Positions 8,557-17,340 of a stretch of DNA of 64,000 nt are shown here, piece by piece. The stretch is taken from positions 1 to 64,000 of the forward strand of contig CALWIO010000008.1 in assembly GCA_944380765.1 (NCBI GenBank), written 5' to 3'. The stretch is from an uncultured Clostridia bacterium. Lineage in GTDB: Bacteria > Bacillota > Clostridia > Oscillospirales > Acutalibacteraceae. The first letter of the stretch is position 1. Each line of letters opens with the position of its first letter. The translations under genes and the position numbers were made by a program. The notes below the pieces were generated by a model, which ran no database searches, was not told the origin of the DNA, and saw only the letters and a program-made list of their open reading frames with translations.

Positions 8557-9015
8557 ATGAAAACAGTTGACAACATTACGATTGCCGACGATGTGACATT
8601 GGTTTCTTTTGAGGACTCGCCGGCCGATATTAAAACGGTCGCGCAGATTTTCACAATGCTTGCCGAGGCGCGGATTGATGTGGATATGATTTCTCAGATT
8701 CCTCCTCACGGAAAAATACCTTTTCTCGCCTTTACCGTAAACGATGAGGATTTGGGAAAAATGTTCCAGATAGCTTCAAAGCTGCGCGAAATCAATCCCG
8801 AATTAAAACTTGCCATAAGCAGCGGAAACAGTAAAATTTCCGTTTACGGAGAGGGAATGAAAAACTGCCCTGGCGTTGCCGCCAAGGTATTTGCGGCTAT
8901 TGCGCAGACGCAGGCAGAAGTAAGAATGATTACAACAAGCGAAGTTGACATTTCCGTTCTCGTTTACAGTCATGACGCCGACTCGGTATATTCGGCAATA
9001 AAAGAAGTTTTTTAA
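8557..9015 (+). CDS. Stand-alone aspartokinase-type ACT-domain protein
   Basis: 152 aa, consisting of two ACT domains like the C-terminal regulatory half of aspartate kinase: domain 1 about residues 10-75 (VTLVSFEDSPADIKTVAQIF) and domain 2 about 80-150 (KISVYGEGMKNCPGVAAKVF, then IRMITTSEVDISVLV-like strand). No kinase domain is attached, and no frameshifted kinase lies upstream, since dapB ends only 12 bases before it. Bacillus LysC makes a similar free beta subunit from an internal start; here it is a separate gene. I infer an allosteric lysine or threonine sensor for a kinase encoded elsewhere; binding partner unknown. Confidence 0.8.
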   Translation: MKTVDNITIADDVTLVSFEDSPADIKTVAQIFTMLAEARIDVDMISQIPPHGKIPFLAFTVNDEDLGKMFQIASKLREINPELKLAISSGNSKISVYGEGMKNCPGVAAKVFAAIAQTQAEVRMITTSEVDISVLVYSHDADSVYSAIKEVF

Positions 9016-9025
9016 ATCAAGGTGA

Positions 9026-9061
9026 AAATAGCCCGCAGTTTTTACTGCGGGCTATTTTTTT
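9026..9061 (+). terminator. Intrinsic terminator of the lysine operon
   Basis: AAATAGCCCGCAGT (9026-9039) pairs with ACTGCGGGCTATTT (9044-9057), followed by a T run. It sits between the convergent lysine operon and tyrS and probably serves both, more strongly the plus strand. Confidence 0.88.
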
Positions 9062-9066
9062 GTATC

Positions 9067-10296
9067 TTATTTTAGTAATTTTGCCTTATAAAATACCTTT
9101 TTGCCTTTTTTGACTACAACATAGCCTTTGTCAAAGTCGGATACGGTCAAAGCCTTAAAAATGTCGGCAACCTTTTCATCGTCAACAGAAACACCGCCCT
9201 GCTCAATAAGTCTGCGGCACTCCCCTTTTGACTTGGCAATTCCGGCTTTAATCATAATATCGGAAACAAGGATTTTTCCCTCGTTAAAATCAGACTCCGA
9301 AAGCTCAACCTCCGGCATATTTTCAGAACTTCCCGCTCCCGAGAACAGCGCTTTTGCCGCGTCGGCGGCTTTCTGCGCCTCTTCTTCACCGTGAACGAGT
9401 TTAGTAAGCTCAAAGGCAAGTATTTCCTTAGCCGTGTTAAGCTGACTGCCCTCCCATGAGTCCATTTTCTCTATCTCTTCAAGAGGCAGGAAAGTAAGCA
9501 TACGAATACATTTAAGAACATCGGCGTCACCGACATTTCGCCAATACTGATAAAATTCAAAGGGAGAGGTTTTCTGCGGGTCAAGCCAGACTGCGTTACC
9601 GGCTGTTTTACCCATCTTTTTACCCTGCGAGTCTGTAAGCAGAGTAATTGTCATAGCGTGAGCGTCTTTTCCGAGCTTTTTACGGATAAGCTCCGTGCCG
9701 CCGAGCATATTGCTCCACTGGTCGTCACCGCCGAACTGCATGTTGCAGTTATAATGCTGGAAAAGATAGTAGAAGTCATAAGACTGCATAATCATATAGT
9801 TAAACTCGAAAAACGAGAGTCCTTTTTCCATTCTTTGCTTATAGCATTCGGCTCTGAGCATATTATTTACCGAAAAACAGGCTCCGACTTCTCTTAAAAG
9901 CTCAACATAATTAAGGTCAAGCAGCCAGTCGGCGTTATTCACCATAAGGGCTTTGCCGTCAGAAAAATCAATGAATTTTTCCATCTGGCGCTTAAAGCAC
10001 TCGGCGTTGTGGTCAATATCCTCGCGTGTGAGCATTTTGCGCATATCCGAACGGCCTGACGGGTCGCCGATCATGGTTGTGCCTCCGCCAATAAGCGCAA
10101 TGGGCTTATTCCCTGCCATTTGAAGGCGTTTCATTAAAGTAAGCGCCATAAAATGGCCTGCCGTAAGGCTGTCCGCCGTGCAGTCAAAGCCGATATAAAA
10201 TGTAGCTTTGCCGTTGTTTATCATTTCTCTGATTTCATCTTCGTTTGTCACCTGAGCGATAAGACCGCGGGCGACAAGTTCCTCATAAATCTGCAT
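9067..10296 (-). CDS. tyrS: Tyrosyl-tRNA synthetase
   Basis: 409-aa class I synthetase. The HIGH-like motif is in DSLTAGHFMALT (about residue 48), tyrosine-pocket residues lie in QSYDFYYLF and the GGDDQWSNM segment, and the KMSKS-like loop reads KMGKTAGNAVWLD. The last ~65 residues form an S4-type RNA-binding domain (KSKGECRRLIEQGGVSVDDEKV). Regulated by a tyrosine T-box directly upstream with its own promoter. Confidence 0.96.
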   Translation of the reverse strand: MQIYEELVARGLIAQVTNEDEIREMINNGKATFYIGFDCTADSLTAGHFMALTLMKRLQMAGNKPIALIGGGTTMIGDPSGRSDMRKMLTREDIDHNAECFKRQMEKFIDFSDGKALMVNNADWLLDLNYVELLREVGACFSVNNMLRAECYKQRMEKGLSFFEFNYMIMQSYDFYYLFQHYNCNMQFGGDDQWSNMLGGTELIRKKLGKDAHAMTITLLTDSQGKKMGKTAGNAVWLDPQKTSPFEFYQYWRNVGDADVLKCIRMLTFLPLEEIEKMDSWEGSQLNTAKEILAFELTKLVHGEEEAQKAADAAKALFSGAGSSENMPEVELSESDFNEGKILVSDIMIKAGIAKSKGECRRLIEQGGVSVDDEKVADIFKALTVSDFDKGYVVVKKGKKVFYKAKLLK

Positions 10297-10314
10297 TTTT
10301 TACTCCTCCATAAT

Positions 10315-10567
10315 AAAAAAGTCCTCCGCAAAAAGCAGAGGACGAATAAAATCCGTGATACCACCTCAGTTTACCGTTTCCTCACGAAAACGGCCTCAGC
10401 GAGTAACAAACATTACTCCGTACTGTAACGGGCACACCCGGCTTTTCCTACTAATTTTCAAAAAAGCAACTCCACGATGTATTTCACGGGATCCGCACAT
10501 ATTCTTTCACCAACCGAATACTCTCTGCAATGCGAACAATCCGCTACTTCTTCGTTTCATAGTCATT
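10315..10567 (-). ncRNA. T-box leader of tyrS (tyrosine specifier)
   Basis: On the minus strand the leader has stem I with the AGAGAG...GGTTGGTGAAAG block, a GAAATACATC specifier region in which the codon reads TAC (Tyr, 10481-10479), and then the T-box TGAGGTGGTATCACGG (10368-10353). Last comes a terminator whose arms are 10343-10335 and 10329-10321, followed by TTTTTT. Uncharged tRNA-Tyr should pair with the T-box and permit tyrS transcription. Confidence 0.92.
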
Positions 10568-10573
10568 AAGTAA

Positions 10574-10601
10574 ATTATACACAATCATAAAAATAAGTCA
10601 A
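10574..10601 (-). promoter_or_regulatory. Promoter of the T-box/tyrS unit
   Basis: Minus strand: TTGACT (10601-10596), 16-bp spacer, TATAAT (10579-10574). The -35 box overlaps the stop codon of the upstream recN gene. Confidence 0.7.
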
Positions 10602-12274
10602 GAATTTTTTTGCGCCGTTTCTATAAGTTCGGCGGCGGCGTCAATGGATTTAGAGCCCGGCTCCATTCCGCCCATTATACGGGCAAGCTCGTTAACACGG
10701 CCGTTCATATCCAAAAGCTCGACTTTTGTATAAGTTTTATCGGATATTTCGGATTTGGAAATCAAAAAATGGCTGTCGGCGTAAGCGGCAATCTGCGCTA
10801 AATGGGTAACGCACAAAACCTGACGGTTTTTTGACACCTCTTTTAGCTTAATTCCTATTTTCTGAGCCGCCCTGCCGCTAACTCCGGTATCGACTTCGTC
10901 AAAAATCAAAGTTTCAATATCGTCTTTTGCGGCTAAAACATTTTTAATCGCAAGCATAATTCTTGAAAGCTCTCCGCCGGAAGCGATTTTTGAAAGAGGC
11001 TTTGGCGCTTCGCCTTTGTTTGCCGAAATCAAAAAGTATATCTCGTCGCCGCCGGTAGCGTCATATTCTTTTTTATTGCAGACAACCTCAAAAGTAATTG
11101 AGGACATATCAAGAAACCGAAGTTCTTCGCTGACTGCTGAAATAAACTCGCGGCTATAGAGTCTGCGGTTTTCTGTAAGCTCAGCGCCCGCAGCCGCAAG
11201 CTCTGCCTTTGCCGCTTCAAGCTCTTTTTCGTATTTCAGCCGCAGCTCGTCTGAAAATGCAACGGCGTTCAGTTCGTTTTTCGCTCTTTCAAGAAATTCA
11301 AGAATTTCCTCTTCTGTCTTACCGTATTTTTTGCCGAGTCTGTAATAAGTGTCAAGCCTTTCCTCAACCGAGTCAAGCTCATTCGGGTCGGCGTCTATGC
11401 CGTACAAAAAGCTGTTAAGCTCAGAAGCGCAGTCGGCAACAGTATATGAAATATCGGTAAGACTGGACGCAAGCTCAGACAAGCTTTCGTCAAACTGCGC
11501 GGCTTTGTTTAAATTATCGGCTACAAATGAAATAAGCTGTGACGCTCCCTTAAAGCCGTCATCGCCGTTTATAGCCTCAACCGAGGAGCTGATAAGTTCG
11601 GTAAGGTTTTCAAGATTTGAAAGCACTCTGCGCCTGTTTTCAAGCTCAGCTATTTCGCCCGTTCTCACTTTGGCAGACTCAATCTCATTTATCTGATATT
11701 CCAGCAAATCGGTTTTACGCGCTTTTTCGCTCTCGTCAACGGTTACATCACGCAGCTTATTTTCGGCTTCCAGATATGCGTTATATGCCTTTGAATATTT
11801 TTCCCGTATAAGACCGTTCTCTGCAAAAGAGTCAATATAGGTATAATGGATTTCCTCATTTAAAAGATTATGATTATCAAGCTGACCGTGAACATTTATA
11901 AGGCTCTGTCCTATTTTTTTGAGCATTGAAACAGTAGCGGAAGAGCCGTTAATTCTGCAAATGTTTCTGCCGTCGGACAAGATTTTTCTTGTAATTAAAA
12001 GGGAGCGGTCGCTTTCTTTTTCAATCTGCAAGTCGTCAAGCACATATGAAACGCTGTCGGAAATATTCTGAAACAGAGCGCTGACCTCAGCGCTGTCGCT
12101 GTCAGTTCTTATAAGTTCACGGGAAGTTCTTTCACCGATTATTGCGTTAATAGCGTCAATAATAATTGATTTACCGGCTCCGGTTTCGCCTGTAAGCACA
12201 TTAAGACCGCCGTCAAAACTGATGGCAGCCTCTTTAATTATAGCAATATTATTGATTTTTAAATCGGACAGCAT
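10598..12274 (-). CDS. recN: DNA repair protein RecN
   Basis: 558-aa SMC-like ATPase of double-strand-break repair. Walker A GETGAGKS (residues ~29-36), a long central coiled-coil-rich part (about 150-370), then the ABC signature ASGGELSRIML and Walker B TLIFDEVDTGVSGRAA. Ends with the usual CVTHLAQIAAYAD D-loop/switch region. Start ATG 12274. It lies four bases after argR, the conserved Firmicute argR-recN order. Confidence 0.96.
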   Translation of the reverse strand: MLSDLKINNIAIIKEAAISFDGGLNVLTGETGAGKSIIIDAINAIIGERTSRELIRTDSDSAEVSALFQNISDSVSYVLDDLQIEKESDRSLLITRKILSDGRNICRINGSSATVSMLKKIGQSLINVHGQLDNHNLLNEEIHYTYIDSFAENGLIREKYSKAYNAYLEAENKLRDVTVDESEKARKTDLLEYQINEIESAKVRTGEIAELENRRRVLSNLENLTELISSSVEAINGDDGFKGASQLISFVADNLNKAAQFDESLSELASSLTDISYTVADCASELNSFLYGIDADPNELDSVEERLDTYYRLGKKYGKTEEEILEFLERAKNELNAVAFSDELRLKYEKELEAAKAELAAAGAELTENRRLYSREFISAVSEELRFLDMSSITFEVVCNKKEYDATGGDEIYFLISANKGEAPKPLSKIASGGELSRIMLAIKNVLAAKDDIETLIFDEVDTGVSGRAAQKIGIKLKEVSKNRQVLCVTHLAQIAAYADSHFLISKSEISDKTYTKVELLDMNGRVNELARIMGGMEPGSKSIDAAAELIETAQKNS

Positions 12275-12278
12275 AAAA

Positions 12279-12725
12279 TCAGCCTTTCAGCATTGATTGG
12301 ATAAACTCGGAAACCTTTTCGGCGGTTTCGCTTTCTTTGCACGCGGCAAAAATAGTATCGTCCCCGGCGACAGTACCGACAATACCGTTCAGATTCATAT
12401 TATCAAGCGCTATACAGGCGGCGTTTGCCGTACCCGAGTAACACTTGATAACTACAATATTCATCGCCGTGTCAACTTTCAGCGCAGAACGGGTGAATAT
12501 ATGCTTAAAATTATCGTCATTATCGCTTTTTTCACTTACGGCATATCTCGTTTCATTCTTGCCGTAATGCTCTTTAATCAGCTTTAACTCCTTTATGTCG
12601 CGGGAAATCGTTGCCTGCGTCACATTAAAGCCGTTTTTGGAAAGCATGGTTATTATTTCTTCCTGAGTTGAAACATTGTTTTCCTTAATGAAGTTTAAAA
12701 TAAGTTCATGGCGTTTCTTTTTCAC
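12279..12725 (-). CDS. argR: Arginine repressor ArgR
   Basis: 148 aa, normal length. N-terminal winged-helix DNA-binding domain (residues ~1-65, with the conserved TQATISRDIKEL recognition region) and C-terminal oligomerisation/arginine-binding domain with the GTVAGDDTIF motif that holds the conserved aspartates. GTG start at 12725 with GGAGAG upstream. ArgR controls arginine metabolism; it often sits beside recN in Firmicutes with no functional link. Confidence 0.96.
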   Translation of the reverse strand: MKKKRHELILNFIKENNVSTQEEIITMLSKNGFNVTQATISRDIKELKLIKEHYGKNETRYAVSEKSDNDDNFKHIFTRSALKVDTAMNIVVIKCYSGTANAACIALDNMNLNGIVGTVAGDDTIFAACKESETAEKVSEFIQSMLKG

Positions 12726-12727
12726 TT

Positions 12728-13585
12728 TTATGCTCTCCTTTGCGTCAGCTTGCTGTTGAGAATATCAAAAAACTCGTCAGATTTAATTCTGATAAACTCT
12801 GCGTAATAATCTGATTTTTTTATAATAATATCGCACTTTTCCGTAAGAGCGACTGCTTTTTCACCGTCGGTTGAAAGAGAAACCGCCTCGCCTTCAAGCG
12901 GCCGCGCCTCAATGGTAAGTTCCGATTTTTCATTGAACACCAACGAACGGTTAAGCGGTGAATGAGTGCAAATAGGCGTTAACATTATGCACTGTAAATT
13001 CGGGTCAATCACAGGGCCGCCTGCCGACCATGCGTAAGCGGTAGACCCGGTCGGCGTAGAAACAACCACGCCGTCCGCGCGGTAACTGTTAATCTTTCTT
13101 TTATCGCAGTACACATTCAAATCCAGCAGTTTAATTTCCGCCCCGCGCGCAACTACGGCGTCATTAAGGCAGTATCCGAGCCGCCTTTCGCCGTTTTTAT
13201 CTTTTATCAGGACTTCGAGCATCATTCGTCTGTCGGTCACATATTCGCCTGTAATCAGCTTTTCGAGCAGGTTAAGCTCATTTCCTTCAACGCCTGCCAA
13301 AAACGCCAGATTGCCGGCGTTAATGCAAAGCACGGGCTTTTTATAAATAGCCGCCTGCTTAGCGCAGTGAATAAAAGAGCCGTCTCCGCCTATGGCGATA
13401 ATCAAATCCGATTCTTTGTACAAATCGGAAGTAAACGCCAAGCCTTCGCGCTTTATGGGAAATCCGACTTTCATTTTTTCATCAAACACATAGTCAATGC
13501 CAAGCTTTATAAGCCGTTCAACGGTATTTTCAGTCACAGGCAAAGCCTTTTCCCTTGTAAAATTGGGAACAATTCCGATTTTCAT
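12728..13585 (-). CDS. nadK: NAD kinase
   Basis: 285 aa; phosphorylates NAD to NADP. Catalytic GGDGSFIHCAK motif at about residue 72, NAGNLAFLAG, and the conserved second block RADGVVVSTPTGSTAYAWSAGGP. Start ATG 13585 (GGGTGA upstream); an in-frame GTG at 13594 would overlap tlyA. Part of the tlyA-nadK-argR-recN run. Confidence 0.96.
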   Translation of the reverse strand: MKIGIVPNFTREKALPVTENTVERLIKLGIDYVFDEKMKVGFPIKREGLAFTSDLYKESDLIIAIGGDGSFIHCAKQAAIYKKPVLCINAGNLAFLAGVEGNELNLLEKLITGEYVTDRRMMLEVLIKDKNGERRLGYCLNDAVVARGAEIKLLDLNVYCDKRKINSYRADGVVVSTPTGSTAYAWSAGGPVIDPNLQCIMLTPICTHSPLNRSLVFNEKSELTIEARPLEGEAVSLSTDGEKAVALTEKCDIIIKKSDYYAEFIRIKSDEFFDILNSKLTQRRA

Positions 13586-13586
13586 T

Positions 13587-14402
13587 TTATTCACCCGCCA
13601 ACTCTATGTGAGATTGCTCAACTAAGCTTAATACAGTTTCTTCTGAAATCAAATTGCGGTTTTCACCGTTTTTTTTAAGATAAATCAAATATTCAATATT
13701 ACCCTGCGGCCCCTTTATAGGGGAAAAATCAAGACCGAGCACGGAAAACCCGCACTCATGGGCAAATTCGGCAATACCGAGCACCACATCGTTATGCACA
13801 TTTATATCTCTTACCACGCCTTTTTTACCGACATTTTCTTTGCCGGCTTCAAACTGAGGCTTAATAAGGGCCACGCACTCTCCGCCGTCTTTCAAAAAGC
13901 CGAATAGAACAGGCAGTATTTTTTTAAGAGAAATAAATGAAACATCTATGCTCGCGAAATCAATTTTTTCTTTAACGGTATCGTCTGTAAGATACCTGAA
14001 ATTAGTGCGTTCCAGATTTACAACCCGCTCGTCGGTTCTGAGTTTCCACGCAAGCTGACCGTAACCCACATCAATCGCGTAAACCCTGAGCGCTCCGCAT
14101 TGAAGCATACAGTCGGTAAATCCTCCGGTAGAAGCGCCTATATCCATGCAAACGGCGCCGTCAAGCTTTATGGGGAAGCGCTTCATTGCCTTTTCGAGTT
14201 TATATCCTCCCCTGCTTACAAAGGGCATTACTTTTCCCCTGAACTCAACTACATCGCTTTCTTTTACGCAGTAACCGGCTTTGGTTTCCTTCTGACCGTT
14301 TACATATATTTCGCCGGACATAATCAGAGCCGCGGCCTTAGTGCGGTTTTCGGCAAAGCCTTTTTCAACCGCCACATTGTCAAGTCTTCTTTTTTCAGCC
14401 AT
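13587..14402 (-). CDS. tlyA: TlyA-type rRNA 2'-O-methyltransferase
   Basis: 271 aa: N-terminal S4 RNA-binding domain (RLDNVAVEKGFAENRTKAAALI..., residues ~4-65) and an FtsJ-like Rossmann methyltransferase domain with DIGASTGGFTDCML (AdoMet site) and the IDVSFISLKKILP and ALIKPQFEAG motifs. TlyA family members 2'-O-methylate ribosomal RNA and were once annotated as hemolysins. It overlaps the end of dxs by eight bases, so translation is probably coupled. Confidence 0.93.
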   Translation of the reverse strand: MAEKRRLDNVAVEKGFAENRTKAAALIMSGEIYVNGQKETKAGYCVKESDVVEFRGKVMPFVSRGGYKLEKAMKRFPIKLDGAVCMDIGASTGGFTDCMLQCGALRVYAIDVGYGQLAWKLRTDERVVNLERTNFRYLTDDTVKEKIDFASIDVSFISLKKILPVLFGFLKDGGECVALIKPQFEAGKENVGKKGVVRDINVHNDVVLGIAEFAHECGFSVLGLDFSPIKGPQGNIEYLIYLKKNGENRNLISEETVLSLVEQSHIELAGE

Positions 14403-16257
14403 TCAAATTCTCCGAAACTTTTTTATATATACTTTCGCTGTCTAAGCCGTATTTTTTCATAAGCGACAAAACCGGCGCGTGCGCCGCAAACTCATCGTTT
14501 ACCGCAGTATGAGAAAAATTCCCTTTATAGCCGTTTTGCAAAAGCAAATCAGCAAAACTCTGACCGATTCCCGAGGATTTCTCCGCTTCCTCAAAAAAGA
14601 ATAATTCGCCGAAGTTTAAAGCTGATTCAACCGCCTTTGGGTTAATGGGTTTAATTTTATTTAAAACGAGCAGGGCGCACGGCTTGCCGTCAGCTTTCAA
14701 CTTAATCGCCGCACGAGCGGCATTTTGAGCAATTCTGCCGTAAGTTACTATAAGCGCGCTTCCGTCCTCAAAAAACAGGTCAAAATCATTTTCGGACGGT
14801 TTAAGTCCCGAGGGCAAAGCGCACTCCCCGCCGCGCGGATAGCGGATAGCGGTGAGGTTTTCAGCGTTTATGACGGCGTTTTCAAAATCAAAGCGCATAC
14901 GCTCATAAGTGTAAGGTGAATACACGGTAATTCCCGGTATGCTGTTTAAAAATCCCGTATCAAGTAGTCCTTGATGCGTTACGCCGTCCTCGCCTACAAA
15001 GCCTGCCCTGTCAACGGCAATAATCATCTTTTGCTTTTGAAGTGTGCCGTCATGCACAAGCTGGTCATAAGCCCGCTGCAAAAATGTAGAATAAAGCGCT
15101 ACAACCGGTATCATTCCGCCTTTAGCGAGTCCGCCGGCAAAGGTAACGGCATGTTCCTCGGCAATACCGACATCAAAAAATCTGTCGCTGAACTTTTCGG
15201 AAAATCCGCCGAGTCCCGTTCCGAGAGCCATTGCCGCGCTCACAGCGCAGATACGGCTGTCTTTCTCGGCAAATTCTGAGAGCATTTTTCCAAACTGCTC
15301 CGAAAAATCAGTGCCTTTTACCGGAACATTTCCGCTGTTCATATCAAATTTTGAAACTCCGTGATACAGGCTCGGGTTATTCTCGGCATAAGGATAGCCT
15401 TTGCCCTTTACCGTACTTATATGAAGCAAAACCGGTGAATCTATAAGCTTAGCGGTATTCAAAGCCTCACAAAGCTGTTCAATATTATGGCCGTCGATAG
15501 GACCCATATACCGAAAGCCAAGTTCCTCAAAGAATGTGCTTCTGTAAATTGAATTTTTAATTTTTGTTTTAATGTTAAAAACCGCGCGGGCCGTCTGCTC
15601 GCCGACAACCGGTATTTTTCTTATGACTTTTTCGGTGCGCGCTTTCATTTGAAAATACTCGGGTTTTGAACGGATTATAGCAAGATAGCGCGCCACAGAG
15701 CCCACATTCTGCGAAATTGACATTTCATTATCGTTTAAGATAACAATGAGCCTTGTGCCCGACCTTCCGGCGTTGTTTAAAGCCTCATAAGCCATGCCGC
15801 CCGTAAGAGCGCCGTCGCCGATAACCGCGACAGTATAATAAGGCTTTGAATTCAGCTTGTTGGCAACGGCTATACCGAGAGCCGAGGAAATAGATGTGCT
15901 CGAATGTCCGCTGTAAAAAATATCGTGCCCGCTCTCCGCCGGAGAAGAAAATCCGGAAATGCCGTCTTCTCTGCGCAGGGTGCTGAACTTTTCCGCTCTG
16001 CCGGTTAAAATTTTATGAGCGTAAACCTGATGACCTACATCCCAGATAATCTTATCATCAGGCGAGGAAAATGTTTTGTGCAGCGCGACAGACAGCTCCA
16101 CAACTCCGAGATTTGAGGAAAGATGTCCGCCGTTTTCCGAAACTGTACTGATAATAAGTTCCCTGATTTCAGCCGACAAAGCGTTCAAATCATTTATGCA
16201 GAGTTCTTTTAAGTCTTCGGGAGATTTAATTTTATTCAAGAAATTTGCCGATTTCAA
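14395..16257 (-). CDS. dxs: 1-deoxy-D-xylulose-5-phosphate synthase
   Basis: 620-aa thiamine-diphosphate enzyme, first step of the MEP isoprenoid pathway. Seen: IWDVGHQVYAHK, the ThDP motif GDGALTGGMAYEALNNAG, YHGVSKF, and in the second half VGIAEEHAVTFAGG with its glutamate and DRAGFVGEDGVTHQG. The start is probably TTG 16257, with GGAGAGG five bases upstream; another in-frame TTG at 16275 has a poorer site. It follows ispA closely, a common pairing. Confidence 0.95.
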   Translation of the reverse strand: MKSANFLNKIKSPEDLKELCINDLNALSAEIRELIISTVSENGGHLSSNLGVVELSVALHKTFSSPDDKIIWDVGHQVYAHKILTGRAEKFSTLRREDGISGFSSPAESGHDIFYSGHSSTSISSALGIAVANKLNSKPYYTVAVIGDGALTGGMAYEALNNAGRSGTRLIVILNDNEMSISQNVGSVARYLAIIRSKPEYFQMKARTEKVIRKIPVVGEQTARAVFNIKTKIKNSIYRSTFFEELGFRYMGPIDGHNIEQLCEALNTAKLIDSPVLLHISTVKGKGYPYAENNPSLYHGVSKFDMNSGNVPVKGTDFSEQFGKMLSEFAEKDSRICAVSAAMALGTGLGGFSEKFSDRFFDVGIAEEHAVTFAGGLAKGGMIPVVALYSTFLQRAYDQLVHDGTLQKQKMIIAVDRAGFVGEDGVTHQGLLDTGFLNSIPGITVYSPYTYERMRFDFENAVINAENLTAIRYPRGGECALPSGLKPSENDFDLFFEDGSALIVTYGRIAQNAARAAIKLKADGKPCALLVLNKIKPINPKAVESALNFGELFFFEEAEKSSGIGQSFADLLLQNGYKGNFSHTAVNDEFAAHAPVLSLMKKYGLDSESIYKKVSENLNG

Positions 16258-16271
16258 AAAATCCTCTCCAA

Positions 16272-17153
16272 TCAAAACTTTCTGTCCGCCATGGCAAACG
16301 CAAGTTCTTTAAGCGCTTCGGAATCGCCGTCAAAGCCGTTGAGCGCCTCAACAGCCTTATTAGTAAGCTTTACGGCGGCGTCTTTTGCGCCGTCAAGCCC
16401 AAGATATTTCAGCGCTGTGGATTTATCATTTTTATCGTCGCTTCCGACAGGCTTGCCCAAAAGCTCCTGATTTCCGGTTACATCAAGGATATCGTCAACT
16501 ATCTGAAAAGCCATGCCGAGATTATAAGCGTAGTCGCCGGCTGCTTGTATCATTTTTTCATTACAGCCGTCAAAAGCAAGGCAACCCAAAACAGCCGAGG
16601 CTTTTATAAGCGCGCAGGTTTTAAGGGAATACATACTGTATATCTCGTCAAGCGAGGGCGCGCCGCTCTCAAACGCGAGGTCAAGCACCTGTCCGCCTAC
16701 CATACCGTCAACACCGGCAAGTTCAGAAAGAAATCCGACAGCTTTGACCTTATTTTTATCACAGACATTTTGAGCGTTTGCGAGTACAGAAAAGGCTTCC
16801 GTAAGCAAAGCGTCACCCGCAAGCAAAGCGTTATCCTCACCGAACGCTATGTGGCACGAGGGTTTTCCCCTGCGCAAATCATCATTATCCATACAGGGCA
16901 GGTCGTCATGAATCAACGAGTAAGTATGAATCATCTCAACCGCGCACCCGAAATCAAGCGCGGCTTCACGGCTGCCGCCGCAGAGCTTTGAAAATTCAAG
17001 AGTAATAAAAGGTCTTATTCTTTTACCTGTGCCGCCGAGACTGTATTTCATGGCTTCGGTTACAACAGAGGAAGCTCTGCGCGACATAAGCGTGTCAAGA
17101 CGCGCCGAAACCTCAGAGGCGGCATTTTTTAAATACTGATTGAAATCAGTCAT
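16272..17153 (-). CDS. ispA: Polyprenyl (geranyl/farnesyl) diphosphate synthase
   Basis: 293 aa. First aspartate-rich motif DDLPCMDNDD (about residue 82) and second motif DDILD, with GKRIRPF at the N-terminus and KNDKSTALKYLG near the end, as in IspA-type short-chain prenyltransferases. Chain length cannot be read with certainty, but size and context fit farnesyl diphosphate. It overlaps xseB by eight bases. Confidence 0.94.
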   Translation of the reverse strand: MTDFNQYLKNAASEVSARLDTLMSRRASSVVTEAMKYSLGGTGKRIRPFITLEFSKLCGGSREAALDFGCAVEMIHTYSLIHDDLPCMDNDDLRRGKPSCHIAFGEDNALLAGDALLTEAFSVLANAQNVCDKNKVKAVGFLSELAGVDGMVGGQVLDLAFESGAPSLDEIYSMYSLKTCALIKASAVLGCLAFDGCNEKMIQAAGDYAYNLGMAFQIVDDILDVTGNQELLGKPVGSDDKNDKSTALKYLGLDGAKDAAVKLTNKAVEALNGFDGDSEALKELAFAMADRKF

Positions 17154-17340
17154 CGTTTTTTACCTCGTTTATATCAATAATCCTTTGTTTTGCCGATTCA
17201 AGCGTTTTTCTGCAATAGTCGAGAAGTTTTGCTCCTTCTTCATACAGCTTTAAAGATTCGTCAAGCGAAAGCGAACCGCCTTCAAGCTTTGCGACAATTT
17301 CTTCAAGTCTTTTTACTGCCTGTTCATATTTAAGTTCCAT
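17146..17340 (-). CDS. xseB: Exodeoxyribonuclease VII small subunit
   Basis: 64 aa with the family pattern YEQAVKRLEEIVAKLEGGSLSLDESLKLYEEG, two helices forming a coiled coil. It binds several copies per large subunit. Directly after xseA with no gap and overlapping ispA. Confidence 0.95.
   Translation of the reverse strand: MELKYEQAVKRLEEIVAKLEGGSLSLDESLKLYEEGAKLLDYCRKTLESAKQRIIDINEVKNDD

Noticed and set aside
16245..16991. 248-aa open frame opposite ispA
   Set aside because: Opposite a clear prenyltransferase; no ribosome-binding site.
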